Source: Inquilinus ginsengisoli_A
GTDB taxonomy: Bacteria > Pseudomonadota > Alphaproteobacteria > DSM-16000 > Inquilinaceae
DNA length: 64,000 nt
Assembly: GCF_031453975.1 (NCBI RefSeq)
Contig: NZ_JAVDPW010000007.1
Coordinates: 124,001-188,000 of the forward strand
Direction: 5' to 3'
Shown here: in pieces, positions 1 to 9,661 of the stretch
Numbering within the stretch: position 1 is the stretch's first letter
How the letters are laid out: the number at the start of each line of letters is the position of its first letter
Position numbers and translations under genes: made by a program
The notes under the pieces: generated by a model
What the model saw: only the letters and a program-made list of their open reading frames with translations
Told to the model about the DNA's origin: nothing
Databases searched by the model: none

Positions 1-1
1 T

Positions 2-991
2 GGCGGCGGGCAGGTCATCGCCGGGAACCGCACCACCGGCTCGTTCTTCGCCTTCGTCCTCGCGTTGATGCTGACCTACGACCCGCTGAAGCGGATCGTG
101 AACACCTGGGGCTCGATCCAGCAGGGCATCACGGCGGCGGAGGGCATCTTCGCCATGATCGACAAGCGGCCCGGCATCGTCGACCGGCCCGGCGCCGCGG
201 TGATCGAGAAGGCCACCGGCGCGATCGCGCTGGAGGACGTGCATTTCTCCTACGGGCCCTCGATCCCGGCGCTGCGCGGCGTCTCGATCGAGATTCCGGC
301 CGGCCGCACCGTGGCACTGGTCGGGCCGTCGGGCGCCGGCAAGTCGACGCTGCTGAACCTGATCCCGCGCTTCTATGATCCGACCAGCGGCGCCGTGCGG
401 GTCGAAGGCCACGACATCCGCGACGTTACCCAGCATTCGCTGCGCGAGCAGATCGGTCTGGTCAGCCAGGAGACCACGCTGTTCGACGCTTCGGTGCGCG
501 ACAACATCGCCTATGCCCGGCCGGGCGCGAGCCAGGAGGAGATCGAGGCGGCGGCCCGCGGCGCCGCGGCGCACGACTTCATCGCCAGCCTGCCGCAGGG
601 CTACGACACCCAGATCGGCGAGCACGGCGTACGCCTCTCCGGCGGCCAGCGGCAGCGCCTGTCGATCGCCCGGGCGATGCTGAAGAACGCGCCGATCCTG
701 CTGCTGGACGAGGCGACCTCGGCGCTCGACACCGAGAGCGAGCGGCTGGTGCAGGATGCGCTGACCCGGCTGATGGTCGGGCGCACCACGCTGATGATCG
801 CGCACCGCCTGTCGACCGTGCGCAGCGCCGACCTGATCTACGTCATGGACCAGGGCCAGATCACCGAGATCGGCAGCCATGCCGAGCTGCTGCAGCGCGG
901 CGGCCTCTACGCCCGGCTGTGGCTGATGCAGACCGCCGAGGACGAGCCGTCGGAGGCCGAGGCGCCGCTGCCGGTTGCGGTGGCAGGATGA
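2..991 (+). CDS. MsbA-type lipid/polysaccharide ABC exporter, C-terminal part (partial)
   Basis: The gene enters from the left edge in the frame of base 2, so the N-terminus and most membrane helices are missing. What is visible is the end of the transmembrane domain followed by a complete ATP-binding domain. It has Walker A GPSGAGKST, signature LSGGQRQR, Walker B ILLLDEATSALD and the switch histidine in MIAHRLST. The layout (membrane domain then ATPase in one chain) is that of homodimeric type IV exporters such as MsbA, which flip lipid A or lipid-linked glycans across the inner membrane. The neighbouring glycosyltransferases suggest export of a glycolipid or polysaccharide precursor, but the substrate is not readable from this half. 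Confidence 0.9.
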   Translation, partial: GGGQVIAGNRTTGSFFAFVLALMLTYDPLKRIVNTWGSIQQGITAAEGIFAMIDKRPGIVDRPGAAVIEKATGAIALEDVHFSYGPSIPALRGVSIEIPAGRTVALVGPSGAGKSTLLNLIPRFYDPTSGAVRVEGHDIRDVTQHSLREQIGLVSQETTLFDASVRDNIAYARPGASQEEIEAAARGAAAHDFIASLPQGYDTQIGEHGVRLSGGQRQRLSIARAMLKNAPILLLDEATSALDTESERLVQDALTRLMVGRTTLMIAHRLSTVRSADLIYVMDQGQITEIGSHAELLQRGGLYARLWLMQTAEDEPSEAEAPLPVAVAG

Positions 992-1020
992 GCCTGCTGC
1001 TTTGCCGCGGGTCGGACTGA

Positions 1021-2337
1021 GTGGTTGGGCCTGGAGGGGCCGCCGCGCCCCGCATCTTCTGCGACATGACCACCATCCTGGCGCATGCGCGCAAGCATGC
1101 GACCGTGACCGGCATCCAGCGTGTCGTGCTCCGCGTCGTCGGCCATCTGGTGGCGACGCATGGGCCGGCGGCGATCCGCGGCATCGCCTGGCATCCGAAG
1201 CTGCGCCGGGTGGTCGAGATCGACCTGTCCTTCCTGGGTCCTGACTACCGGTTCGAGGCGCATCGGGATGCGTTCCTGCGCGACATGGCCGTGCCCGACG
1301 ACGCCGAGGGGCGGAAGCAGGGGCTGCGGCGCCGAATCGGCACCAGGATCGATCGGCTGCGCTGGCGGGCACTGGGCGATGGCGGCTCCGGCCCGCACCT
1401 CGCCGAACCGTCGTTGCGGCCGGAGGATCGCATTCTTCTGCTGGCACCCAACTTCCGCAATGAACCCTACATCGCCTATCTCGCAGGGCGGAAAAAGGCC
1501 GGCACCGCCATCTTCCAGATGATTCACGACGTCATCCCGCTGCTGAAGCCATGGCTGTCGAAGCCAGGGCACGACGTCGAGTTCCGCAAGTTCCTGGAGC
1601 GCACGCCCGGCTACGTCTCGGGCTTCCTCTGCGTCTCCGACCAGACCGAGGCTGACCTGCGAATGGTGATGCCGGCGGCGGGCGGCGAAATCCCGACCCG
1701 CGTGGTGCCGTTGGCGCATGAGTTCATGGGCGATGTCGGCGATGACGGGGTGCCGATCGGCCATGCCGTCCGCGCCCTGGCCGAGCACCCTTTCGTCCTG
1801 TGCGTGGGCACCATCGAGGTGCGCAAGAACACGCTAGCCCTGTGCAAGGTCTGGGCCCAGCTGCGCCAGGATCTCGGGGTCGGGCTGCCGCGGCTGGTGC
1901 TGGCCGGGCAGCGTGGCTGGCAGACCGAGGACGTGTTCGACCTGCTGCGCGCCACCGGCAATCTCGGCGGTTACGCCGCGCTGGCCGAGGTGCCCTCGGA
2001 TGCCGAACTGGCGTTCCTGTACCGCAACTGCCGCTTCACCGTGTTCCCCAGCCTGTACGAGGGCTGGGGACTGCCGATCGGTGAGAGCCTGTGGTTCGGC
2101 AAGCACTGCATCGCATCGAAGACATCATCGATGCCCCAGGTCGGGGGCGACCTAGCGGAGTATGTCGATCCCTATGATCTGGAGGACATGCGGCGGGTGA
2201 TCGGGCGGGCGATCGCGGAGCCGGATCATGTGCGGGGGCGGGAGGATCACATCCGCGCCGCTAGTCTGCGGCGGTGGGGGGATGTCGCCGGCGGGATCGT
2301 CGCGCTGGCGTCGGGCGCCAGCCAGGGCCGCGGATAG
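1021..2337 (+). CDS. Glycosyltransferase family 4 (GT-B) protein
   Basis: A 438-residue GT-B glycosyltransferase, expected to move a sugar from a nucleotide-sugar donor onto a growing surface glycan at the inner face of the cytoplasmic membrane. The N-terminal domain has the TGIQRV motif near residue 35 that is common in this GT4 subgroup. The C-terminal domain has VGTIEVRKN and the EGWGLPIGES motif with the paired glutamates that hold the donor. The GTG at 1021 follows directly on an in-frame stop. An ATG at 1066 would remove the strand before the TGIQRV motif, so the GTG is preferred. It lies 29 bases after the exporter gene and probably shares its transcript. Confidence 0.85.
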   Translation: MVGPGGAAAPRIFCDMTTILAHARKHATVTGIQRVVLRVVGHLVATHGPAAIRGIAWHPKLRRVVEIDLSFLGPDYRFEAHRDAFLRDMAVPDDAEGRKQGLRRRIGTRIDRLRWRALGDGGSGPHLAEPSLRPEDRILLLAPNFRNEPYIAYLAGRKKAGTAIFQMIHDVIPLLKPWLSKPGHDVEFRKFLERTPGYVSGFLCVSDQTEADLRMVMPAAGGEIPTRVVPLAHEFMGDVGDDGVPIGHAVRALAEHPFVLCVGTIEVRKNTLALCKVWAQLRQDLGVGLPRLVLAGQRGWQTEDVFDLLRATGNLGGYAALAEVPSDAELAFLYRNCRFTVFPSLYEGWGLPIGESLWFGKHCIASKTSSMPQVGGDLAEYVDPYDLEDMRRVIGRAIAEPDHVRGREDHIRAASLRRWGDVAGGIVALASGASQGRG

Positions 2338-2354
2338 CCCGGCTGCCGCCGGGC
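2337..2354. terminator. Hairpin between convergent genes
   Basis: Perfect 7-bp arms (GCCCGGC / GCCGGGC) around a four-base loop lie in the 20-bp gap between the two converging glycosyltransferase genes. There is no U tract, so termination is inferred from position and stem strength. Confidence 0.4.
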
Positions 2355-2357
2355 CTC

Positions 2358-5300
2358 TCAGCCCGTGGAGGCCATGTCCGCGAGGGCGCTGGTTTCGAGG
2401 GTTCCTTCGAAGAAGACGGACATCATGCGGAACGCCGCTGCCTCTGGGGTGTGCTTCGCGGCCTCCGTGACGGCGGCGAGGCGTAGCCGGATCTGCAAAT
2501 CGCGATCAGTGACCAGCCGGGCCGCGGCCGCGTAGCAAGCCTTGGCATCCCGGGTGTCCACCAGCAGCCCGGTTTCCTCGTGGCGCAGAAACTCTCCGGC
2601 GCCCCCTTCGATGGGGCCGATGACAGCACAGCCGCTGGCCATGGCTTCCAGGGCGGTCAGCCCCATGGCCTGCCAGACCGAAAAGTCGAGGAAAATGTCC
2701 GATTCCTCCATGATCGTCGCCACGCGGCCCGGGCTGATGGCGCCGAGCTGACGGATATCCCCGATCACCGCCGTGTCGGGCGCGATCCTGTCGTCTCCAA
2801 AGGTCGTGATCTCGACGGCGGTGCCGAATTCGCTACGAAGCCGGCGCAGGATGTCGAGCGTCAACTCCGGGGACCGGCGTGGCGATGAGGGCCGGACCAT
2901 CGCGCAGATCCGGACCGGATCTGCGTGATGTGGGTTCATCGAGGGCGCCGGCCTGTAAAGGTCGAGATCCACGCTCGGGCCGATGGTCCGGGGTCGTGGG
3001 CAGCCAATGGCTTCGATCCGGTCTGCGTTCCATCCCGTCTTCGTGAAGATCCGGACATCCCGGCGAGCGGTGTAGGATGCCAGGGCCTGCTGGTAGCCGG
3101 CCGAGCCCTTTTCGAAGAACCAGGGCTCGAAATCCTGGGAGTAGTATGCCAGCACGACGTCTGGATCGGGTTCGGGCAGCCAGAACACCGATGCGTACAG
3201 CGTGGCGATCAACACATCGAAGCCGGGCTCGCGGCTGGCCAGAATATGGCGCAGTTCCGCCTCGTCCTGAGCATAGACGCAGGGCAGTTCCAGAGTTGGA
3301 TAGGAGGCCTCGAAGACGGGACGGTGCCGGGCGAAATTGATGATCGAGACGTCGACGCCCATGCGCCACAAGGCGCGCGCTTCCTGCAGGACGACATTGG
3401 ATCCACCCCCGGCCTCGGCGGTGGGCAGGATGATGCCAACCCTACGACCGTGCCACAACGCGCGGCCTTGCTTCGCGAGCCTGTCCCGGAGCATGGCCGC
3501 CTCGACGCGGGCGCGGACCCCCGCCAGGCCCAGGCCGTCGCGGCAGAACAGCACCGGGACGTGGACGTCCCTTTCCAGATCATGCTTGCGCTTCAGAGTA
3601 TCGTCGGCGCGTTTGGCAAGCGCCAGCCGCCTTTCCGAAGAATAGCTCTTGGACTGGGCGTGAAAAACATAGCTGTCGTCGGCCACGATCAGCTTCCATC
3701 CGCGATTTCGGGCGCGAATGCAGAAATCATTCTCCTCGCCGTAGCCCTGGCCGAAGTTCTCCTCATCGAACAGCCCGACGTCGTCGAGGGTGGCCCGGCG
3801 AACGGCCAGGCAGAAGCCGTTCAGGAATGGGATTGGCATTCCCTGTTGGACGGAGGCTTGGGCCACGAGCTGCCCCATCTTGTCGACGTCGACGTCGTCG
3901 GGCAGCGGATTGTCGTGCCAATCGCCGTTCTTCGCGACATGCGGCACGGACTGCCAGGACGCGGTGTTTGACAGCGGACCCACCAGCCCGATCCGCGGAT
4001 CCCGTTCGGCAGTCGCAACCATGCGGTCGATCCAGCCTTCGGTCACGATCGTGTCGCTGTTCAGGAGGACCACCCAGGGGGCGGTCGAGGCGCGCAGCCC
4101 GACATTCGCCGCGAAGGTATAGCCCTGCGCCCGATCGTGCCGGATCAGGGTCGCGCCGTGCTGCTGCGCGAAACGCGTCACCAGCTCCCGCGCCGCATCG
4201 CCGCTGCCGTCGTCGACGATGATGATACGATAGGGCGGCAGCGTATGGGCGATCACGGAGTCGAGGCATCGCCGCGTGTCGTCCGGTGCATTGTGGACGC
4301 AGACGATCACGTCCACGGCCAGGGAGCGGGTCGGGACGGGTTCGGTCCGTCGTGCCGCGACCGGCAGTGCCATCGCCATCATGCTAACGGTCTGCGGCTC
4401 CAGAACGCGCTGCTGCCTCGCCCGCCGGCGCCAGCGGCGGAAATGGGCGAAGACGTTGATCTTGCGGCGCGTCGAGCGCATGGCGTTGCGAACCGGCCGC
4501 GCAATCTTCTTCGATACGGTCCGGCCGAGCCGCCTCCGGCGTTTCCGGGCAAGGACCTCCGTCTGCTTCTCGACCGCGGACCGCAGCCGGGCGTTCGCCT
4601 GGGCCAGCTCGGAGAGGCTCGTGTCCAGGTGCCGGTTCCGGGCCTCGACCGATGCGAGGAGCCGTTGCTGCTGCTCCAATGCCGCCTTCTGCTGCTCCAG
4701 TGCAACCTTCTGCTGCTCCAGCGCAACCTTCTGTTGCTGCTCCAGTGCAACCTTCTGCTGCTCCAATGCGGTCTTCTTAAGATCCATCTCTGCGAGCCGT
4801 GCGGCAGCCTCCGAGGCGCGTGCGGCCGCCTCCTGGCGGAGCCGGTCAAGCTCGCCCTCGCGCGCCGACACGTCGCCGCGGAGCCGATCGGCCTCGGACT
4901 CGCGCGTCGCCAGGTGCTCGCGCGCCTGGGCCAGATCGGCCTGGCGGTCCGTCAGCTCGGACCGCAGCGCCTGTGCGCGATGCTGCTGGGTGACGGCCGC
5001 GCCCAGCCGGGCATACGCGACCTGCACGCCGGCCCGGGTCTCGGCATCGTTGCTGTCGAACAACGGGCGGATGCCGTCCGGCATATCGCGACCGACGGCC
5101 AGGACGCCGAGGCCGTGGCCATGCACGAATTCAAACGACGGATGGCTGCCGGAGATCTCCTGCCACAGCCTCCAGACCCCGAACTCCCGCTCGCGGACAT
5201 TGGTGTCGTGGAACAGGACCACGGCGCGATCCGACAGCTTCGGCAGCCAGGTCTCGAAGTCTCGTCTCACATCCTCGTAGCCGTGCCGGCCATCGATGTG

Positions 5301-5780
5301 CAGCAGGTCGACCTCGCCGTCCGAGAAGTAGGGCAGGGCCTCGTCGAAGCGCATGCGCAGCAGGTTCGAGAAGCCGGTATAGGTCTCGCTGTTGATGGCG
5401 CTGAGGGCGCCGAAGACCCCTTCGCCATAGAACCCCGCGTGATCGTCGCCGACCCAGGTGTCTACCGCATAGCAGCGCGCGGGGATGCCGAACTGCTGCA
5501 CAGCCTGGCAGAAGCAGAGATAGGAGAAGCCGGTGTGGGTGCCCAGCTCGACGACCACGCGCGGACGGATCGCCTCGATCAGCCAGAATGCGAACGGCGC
5601 ATGCTCCAGCCATGCCGACGGACTCAGATGACGGGGCCCGATGAAGGAGGTGGGGGTTAGGCAGCGAACGGACTCTGACACCAAGATCGACTTTTCCTCG
5701 ACGGCTGAACTGGTCCTGGGTTTCGGAAGCTTCGACAAAGGCGGGCTGACGGCAGGGCGCCCCTCTTTGGTCCCCGTCAC
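2358..5780 (-). CDS. Four-part fusion: SAM methyltransferase, coiled coil, GT2, GT4
   Basis: A 1140-residue protein with several activities in one chain. Residues about 55-240 are a class I SAM-dependent methyltransferase (VELGTHTG at 77-84, HIDGRHGYED at 161-170). Residues about 265-405 form a long coiled coil with tandem LEQQKVA heptads. A very basic stretch follows (405-460). Residues about 488-730 are a GT2 glycosyltransferase (VDVIVCVHNAPDD, NSDT as the DxD element, EENDFCIRARNRGW). Residues 780-1120 are a GT4 domain with MGLTALEAMASGCAVIGP. Such fusions build and modify a surface glycan; the coiled coil may space the modules or set chain length, as in other polysaccharide ruler proteins (inference). 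The GTG start overlaps the stop of the upstream methyltransferase gene by 4 bp (GTGA), which implies translational coupling. Confidence 0.85.
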   Translation of the reverse strand: MTGTKEGRPAVSPPLSKLPKPRTSSAVEEKSILVSESVRCLTPTSFIGPRHLSPSAWLEHAPFAFWLIEAIRPRVVVELGTHTGFSYLCFCQAVQQFGIPARCYAVDTWVGDDHAGFYGEGVFGALSAINSETYTGFSNLLRMRFDEALPYFSDGEVDLLHIDGRHGYEDVRRDFETWLPKLSDRAVVLFHDTNVREREFGVWRLWQEISGSHPSFEFVHGHGLGVLAVGRDMPDGIRPLFDSNDAETRAGVQVAYARLGAAVTQQHRAQALRSELTDRQADLAQAREHLATRESEADRLRGDVSAREGELDRLRQEAAARASEAAARLAEMDLKKTALEQQKVALEQQQKVALEQQKVALEQQKAALEQQQRLLASVEARNRHLDTSLSELAQANARLRSAVEKQTEVLARKRRRRLGRTVSKKIARPVRNAMRSTRRKINVFAHFRRWRRRARQQRVLEPQTVSMMAMALPVAARRTEPVPTRSLAVDVIVCVHNAPDDTRRCLDSVIAHTLPPYRIIIVDDGSGDAARELVTRFAQQHGATLIRHDRAQGYTFAANVGLRASTAPWVVLLNSDTIVTEGWIDRMVATAERDPRIGLVGPLSNTASWQSVPHVAKNGDWHDNPLPDDVDVDKMGQLVAQASVQQGMPIPFLNGFCLAVRRATLDDVGLFDEENFGQGYGEENDFCIRARNRGWKLIVADDSYVFHAQSKSYSSERRLALAKRADDTLKRKHDLERDVHVPVLFCRDGLGLAGVRARVEAAMLRDRLAKQGRALWHGRRVGIILPTAEAGGGSNVVLQEARALWRMGVDVSIINFARHRPVFEASYPTLELPCVYAQDEAELRHILASREPGFDVLIATLYASVFWLPEPDPDVVLAYYSQDFEPWFFEKGSAGYQQALASYTARRDVRIFTKTGWNADRIEAIGCPRPRTIGPSVDLDLYRPAPSMNPHHADPVRICAMVRPSSPRRSPELTLDILRRLRSEFGTAVEITTFGDDRIAPDTAVIGDIRQLGAISPGRVATIMEESDIFLDFSVWQAMGLTALEAMASGCAVIGPIEGGAGEFLRHEETGLLVDTRDAKACYAAAARLVTDRDLQIRLRLAAVTEAAKHTPEAAAFRMMSVFFEGTLETSALADMASTG
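4664..4772 (-). repeat. Tandem 21-bp coding repeats (LEQQKVA heptads)
   Basis: About five imperfect copies of a 21-bp unit encode the heptad LEQQKVA, with two one-residue insertions that break the register (LEQQQ). It lies in the coiled-coil part of the fusion protein. Such units can expand or contract by slippage or recombination and so change rod length. Confidence 0.75.
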
Positions 5781-6487
5781 GGAGCGTTTCGATAGGCGGG
5801 CGGCCGGATGGGGGCTTTGCAGACCACCGGATTCATCCGGTTCGCATACAGCTCCCGGCCTACATTTATCCTGGTCGGCCAGAAGTCCGCGGCGGGAAAA
5901 CCTGCTTCATGCTGCTGGACGACCTGGTGGAAGAACCTCGACAGGAGCGCGAACAGATCGAAATGGCTATACTCGATCTTGTGGTGCTCCCAGTCCGGAA
6001 ACAACCGGGTTTCGTCATGGCCGCAGGGCGTGGACAGGATTAGCCAGCCATCGTCGGTGAGATTGTCGGCCATGCGCATCAGGGCGATTTCGCGGTGCGA
6101 CAGATGCTCGATCGTATCGAACGACACGATGACGTCGGGTTTCGGCATCGGTGCCCCACCGCTCCTCCAGGTGGTCATGTCGCCGGTCGCATATGTCAGG
6201 TTCGGAGCGTCATAGAGGGTTTTCGCGTGAGCCACCGCGCGCTCGTCGTAATCGACCCCGCAAACTCTGCTCCCAGGCGACGCCCGCGCCAGCATATAGC
6301 TGCCATAGCCGGCTCCGCACGCGACGTCCAGCACGCTGGCGGGCTGCTTTTCGGCGAGCGCCAATGTCGCCCACTGGTAGCGGCCGACGTGATGGATGCC
6401 CTGGATCTGGTCGGTCGCGATGTAGGGCGATACGTCGAAACCGAGCTCCGGCGTGAAAAACTCGATGGTCTCCGAAATGTCCTTCAT
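5777..6487 (-). CDS. Class I SAM-dependent methyltransferase
   Basis: A 236-residue methyltransferase with SAM motif I VLDVACGAGYGSYML near residue 52 and the acidic VDYDERAV strand after it. The later VSFDTIEHL is typical of the UbiE/Coq5-like small-molecule methyltransferases seen in O-antigen and exopolysaccharide clusters, where they methylate sugars. The start is placed at the ATG of MKDISETIEFF. An upstream extension of 55 residues is possible but looks unlike protein sequence. The gene is part of the leftward glycan operon and overlaps the next gene by 4 bp. The sugar acceptor is unknown. Confidence 0.8.
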   Translation of the reverse strand: MKDISETIEFFTPELGFDVSPYIATDQIQGIHHVGRYQWATLALAEKQPASVLDVACGAGYGSYMLARASPGSRVCGVDYDERAVAHAKTLYDAPNLTYATGDMTTWRSGGAPMPKPDVIVSFDTIEHLSHREIALMRMADNLTDDGWLILSTPCGHDETRLFPDWEHHKIEYSHFDLFALLSRFFHQVVQQHEAGFPAADFWPTRINVGRELYANRMNPVVCKAPIRPPAYRNAP

Positions 6488-6680
6488 CGGTGTGCCAATC
6501 GTCTTTCGCTGTGTCTCTGGGAATGGCGAGGATGAGCTATACGGAAATTTCTGCAGATGGCCTAGTGTCTTGGCGCGGAGTAGCGGACCGTTGGCCAAGG
6601 CGACAAGTCGCACACGCTCCTGGTTCGGCCGGGCTTGGCAAAGCACTGCCAAGATCCGGAAGCCCCGCGGATCGGGCCGG

Positions 6681-8150
6681 TCATGCCCATTTCATCCATG
6701 CCGCCTCATAGCTCTCGGCCCGTGGCTGGACCTCGGCGTAGCGGACCAACTGGGGATTGTACATCGGGTCATCGGCCAGGAAATCGCCCCAGCGGCGGAG
6801 AAACAACGCGACTTCGTCGCCGGGGCGCGGCGTCTCTCCCCGCGACGATTTCTCGTAGTGGATCAGCTCGGCATGTGGCGTGTAGACGATCCGGTAGCCC
6901 AGGGTCTTCAGGCGCAGGCACAGGTCGACGTCGTTGAATTCCAGGCTGAAGCGCTCGTCGAATCCGTCGGCGCGTTCGAGCACGGATCTGCGGGTGGCGA
7001 AGGTGGCGCCGGTTACGGCGCACCAGTCGCGGTGAACATCGGCCCAGTCCCCGTAGCTCGGCTGGCCGACCGGCTGGCCGAACCAGGGATGGCCGCAGCC
7101 GCCGTAGAGGCCGCCGACCATGCCGGCATGCTGGATGCGGCGGTCGGGAAATAGAAGCCGGGCGCCGACGCCTCCGACATCCTCCTCCAATGCGAAGGTG
7201 AACAACGCTTCGAGCCAGTCCGGCGACTGGATGGTCATGTCGTCGTTGAGCAGCACGAGGAGCTCAGTCTCCGCTTCCCGCCACAGCCGGTTCATCTTCC
7301 GGGCGTAGCTGAACGGCTCGCCTGCTATGCGCGCCGTGACGATGCGCCGGATGTCCAGCCGGGTGCGGGATTGCTGGTAGATCCCATCCTCCGCCCGATC
7401 GTCGCCGATCAGGATACGGATGCGGTCCAGCGGCCAGCTGCTGGCCTCGATGCTCTGCAGCAGCCCGACGATGTAGGGCGGTCCGCCCGGCGGGCCGCTC
7501 TGCCGGGTCGGGATGACGAGGGTGACGGTCGGGTGGCTATCGAAGTTCCGGCGCAGTTGGAACGCGCCGGGTACCAGGCCGGGGCGGATCTCGAACCGGC
7601 CGCCGTCCTCATGGACGTACCGTTGCAGCACCGCTTCCCGGGCTGCGGCATCAGGCGGCGCCAGCTGCTGCGGCAGGCCGATTAGGGTGGCGGCGATGCG
7701 GTCGAAGCCGATGCCGGCGCGCAGCGCCCGCAGGCAGAGATCGTACCAGGCGGCCGGCCCGTGCTCGGCGCGCAGGCCGCCGAGGCGGGTGAAGACGGAG
7801 CCGCGGATCAGCAGCGGCAGGCCGATGTAGTCTCGGGCCAGGAGCAGGCTGGGGTTGAGCTGTGGCTTGCAGTCCAGCCCCACTAGGTCGCGGCCCCGGA
7901 TCCGCCCGCTATCGGCGTAGACGATGCCGGCATCCGATCGGGCGCGCAGCGCCGTGGCATCGAGATGAGAGAAGGCGTCCCGGTTCAGCCGGGCCCGGGC
8001 GGGCGCCACAAACAGCCAAGTATCGTCGCCGAAGGTCCGGCCGACCAGCACGCCCGGGTCGATCGGCTGCAGGGCCGGGTCGAGTGGCACCGGGATCAGG
8101 TGGCTGAAGGCGGCGAGGGACGGCGTCTGGCGCCGGCGGGGCAGGGGCAT
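6681..8150 (-). CDS. Glycosyltransferase family 2 protein
   Basis: A 489-residue protein whose central part is a GT-A fold glycosyltransferase: VTLVIPTRQSG for the nucleotide site, LLVLLNDDMTI for the DxD-like metal site, and a later GFDERFSLEFNDVDLCLR acceptor segment with the ED-type acidic pair. The N-terminal 200 residues are a separate region with weak similarity to the first part of large multi-domain GT2 proteins. The ATG at 8150 shares one base with the stop of the upstream rhamnan gene (TGATG), so the two are coupled. It probably adds a residue to the same surface glycan. Confidence 0.82.
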   Translation of the reverse strand: MPLPRRRQTPSLAAFSHLIPVPLDPALQPIDPGVLVGRTFGDDTWLFVAPARARLNRDAFSHLDATALRARSDAGIVYADSGRIRGRDLVGLDCKPQLNPSLLLARDYIGLPLLIRGSVFTRLGGLRAEHGPAAWYDLCLRALRAGIGFDRIAATLIGLPQQLAPPDAAAREAVLQRYVHEDGGRFEIRPGLVPGAFQLRRNFDSHPTVTLVIPTRQSGPPGGPPYIVGLLQSIEASSWPLDRIRILIGDDRAEDGIYQQSRTRLDIRRIVTARIAGEPFSYARKMNRLWREAETELLVLLNDDMTIQSPDWLEALFTFALEEDVGGVGARLLFPDRRIQHAGMVGGLYGGCGHPWFGQPVGQPSYGDWADVHRDWCAVTGATFATRRSVLERADGFDERFSLEFNDVDLCLRLKTLGYRIVYTPHAELIHYEKSSRGETPRPGDEVALFLRRWGDFLADDPMYNPQLVRYAEVQPRAESYEAAWMKWA

Positions 8151-9556
8151 CACGGTTGGCCGGCCAACAGGTCGCGCAGCCGTGCCGAGATCGCCTCGCC
8201 CGATCCCAGCCGGGGCGGCCACACCGCATCGACCGTCACGACCGGGACCTGCGCGGGCATCGTGTCCCACAAGCCGATCCGGATCGTCGCGCTTTCGCAC
8301 AGGGCCTGCTGCTCCTCGTCGAGAGTGGCCGACTCCAGCTGGATCAGCACCGCATCCGGGGCGCCGTCGAAACTGCGGACGTCCCAGGCTGGCGACAGGC
8401 GCCGGTCCGCGCCGATGTCACGCTCCAGCGGATGCAGGTTGATCTCGTGCCCGGTGTGGAACAGCGCCGCGACGATGTCTCGGCCGGCCTCGCCCGCGGC
8501 CCCGGCATGGGTCCAGGGCCCGATATAGGCCAGTCGCAGAGGCGCCGGGTCGGCTCGCAGCCGCTCCGCCAAGGCGCGGCGGCGCCGGGTGCGGGTGAGG
8601 CCGGACGCCGGCGGCGGGTCGCCGGCGGGCGCCTCATCGACCAGGCCGATGTCGTAGCCGCGCGCGGCCAGCGCCGCCTCCCATCCCTCCCGCACCACAG
8701 CCGGCGGCAAGGCGCCGCTCAGCACCGCGGATTTGATGAAGGGGAAGCCGCGGTCGATCAGCTCGCGCCAGGCGAAGGCCGTCTGGTTGTCGCGGGTCGG
8801 GTTCTCGAACAGGGCGGCGCAGGCCAGGCCGGCGTCGCGCATCCGGCCGCAGAAGGCCACCTCGTACAGGTCGATGACGTCCTGCTTGTCCGGATAGGCG
8901 CGGACATCCTGCCAGAAGTGATGGAAATCGGGATGGGAGAAGGCCGACCGCTTCAGGCACAGGAAGAAGCTCTGCAGATGCCAGCCCTTATCGTGGCTCT
9001 CGGTCAGGCCGACGATGTCGCTGCCGGCAGCCCGGATGCGGGCCATGAGGGCGCCGAAATCCACCGCGTTGAACGGCCCGTACAGGCTGTCGTTGACGAG
9101 GTACAGCGCGTCCGACCGGAACACCGCCAGCTCCCGCTGCATCACATGGGCCCAGGCGGCGAAGTCGAAGCCGAGATTCTGCCTGATGTAGAGCCCGGCC
9201 AGCGACCGCGCGAGATCCTCGGGCACGGCGATGTCAGGCGTGTCCGCGGCGACGATGAGGACGACCGCGACCCCTTCCGCCTGCAGCGCCCGCACATAGT
9301 GCCCGACATGGCGGCGCAGGGTACGGCCGTTGCGCGAATGGGTGACGAACAACGCCACCTCGCGCGGCGGCTCCGCCGGGGCATAGGGCCGGACAATGTC
9401 GAGCCACGCGGTCGCCGCGCCGGGCATCCGGGGATCGGCCTGCCGCAGCGGCGGCGACGCCTTGGTCGGCAGTGCCGGCAGGCCTCTCAGCCGCCGCCAG
9501 CGCTTGCGGACCGACCGGCGCAGGCGCTCGGGCAGGCTTCGGCGGCGCAGTCTCAT
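8150..9556 (-). CDS. RgpF-family rhamnan synthesis protein
   Basis: A 468-residue protein. Residues about 60-330 match the rhamnan synthesis F family (VALFVTHSRNGRTLRRHVGHYVRAL, LGFDFAAWAHV, YLVNDSLYGPF, DIVGLTES), proteins that transfer or modify rhamnose residues in cell-wall and O-antigen rhamnans. The C-terminal 130 residues (LRLAYIGPWTHAGAAGEAGRD onward) resemble the N-terminal half of a GT-B domain and may be a truncated transferase. The start at MRLRRRSLPE is chosen because the longer reading frame would run into the divergent promoter. The nearby rmlA supports a rhamnose-containing polymer. Confidence 0.78.
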   Translation of the reverse strand: MRLRRRSLPERLRRSVRKRWRRLRGLPALPTKASPPLRQADPRMPGAATAWLDIVRPYAPAEPPREVALFVTHSRNGRTLRRHVGHYVRALQAEGVAVVLIVAADTPDIAVPEDLARSLAGLYIRQNLGFDFAAWAHVMQRELAVFRSDALYLVNDSLYGPFNAVDFGALMARIRAAGSDIVGLTESHDKGWHLQSFFLCLKRSAFSHPDFHHFWQDVRAYPDKQDVIDLYEVAFCGRMRDAGLACAALFENPTRDNQTAFAWRELIDRGFPFIKSAVLSGALPPAVVREGWEAALAARGYDIGLVDEAPAGDPPPASGLTRTRRRRALAERLRADPAPLRLAYIGPWTHAGAAGEAGRDIVAALFHTGHEINLHPLERDIGADRRLSPAWDVRSFDGAPDAVLIQLESATLDEEQQALCESATIRIGLWDTMPAQVPVVTVDAVWPPRLGSGEAISARLRDLLAGQP

Positions 9557-9661
9557 CGGTGCCGGCCGGTCGGCATCCCGGAGGGCAGGCCGGCATCCGT
9601 CCCGGCGTCGAAAACCATCAGGGCCGCTCTTTCTGATTGCGGGGCGCCCTGCTATATCGCA

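Noticed and set aside
2337..2358. A further small gene between the converging glycosyltransferases
   Set aside because: The gap is only 20 bp and holds a hairpin.
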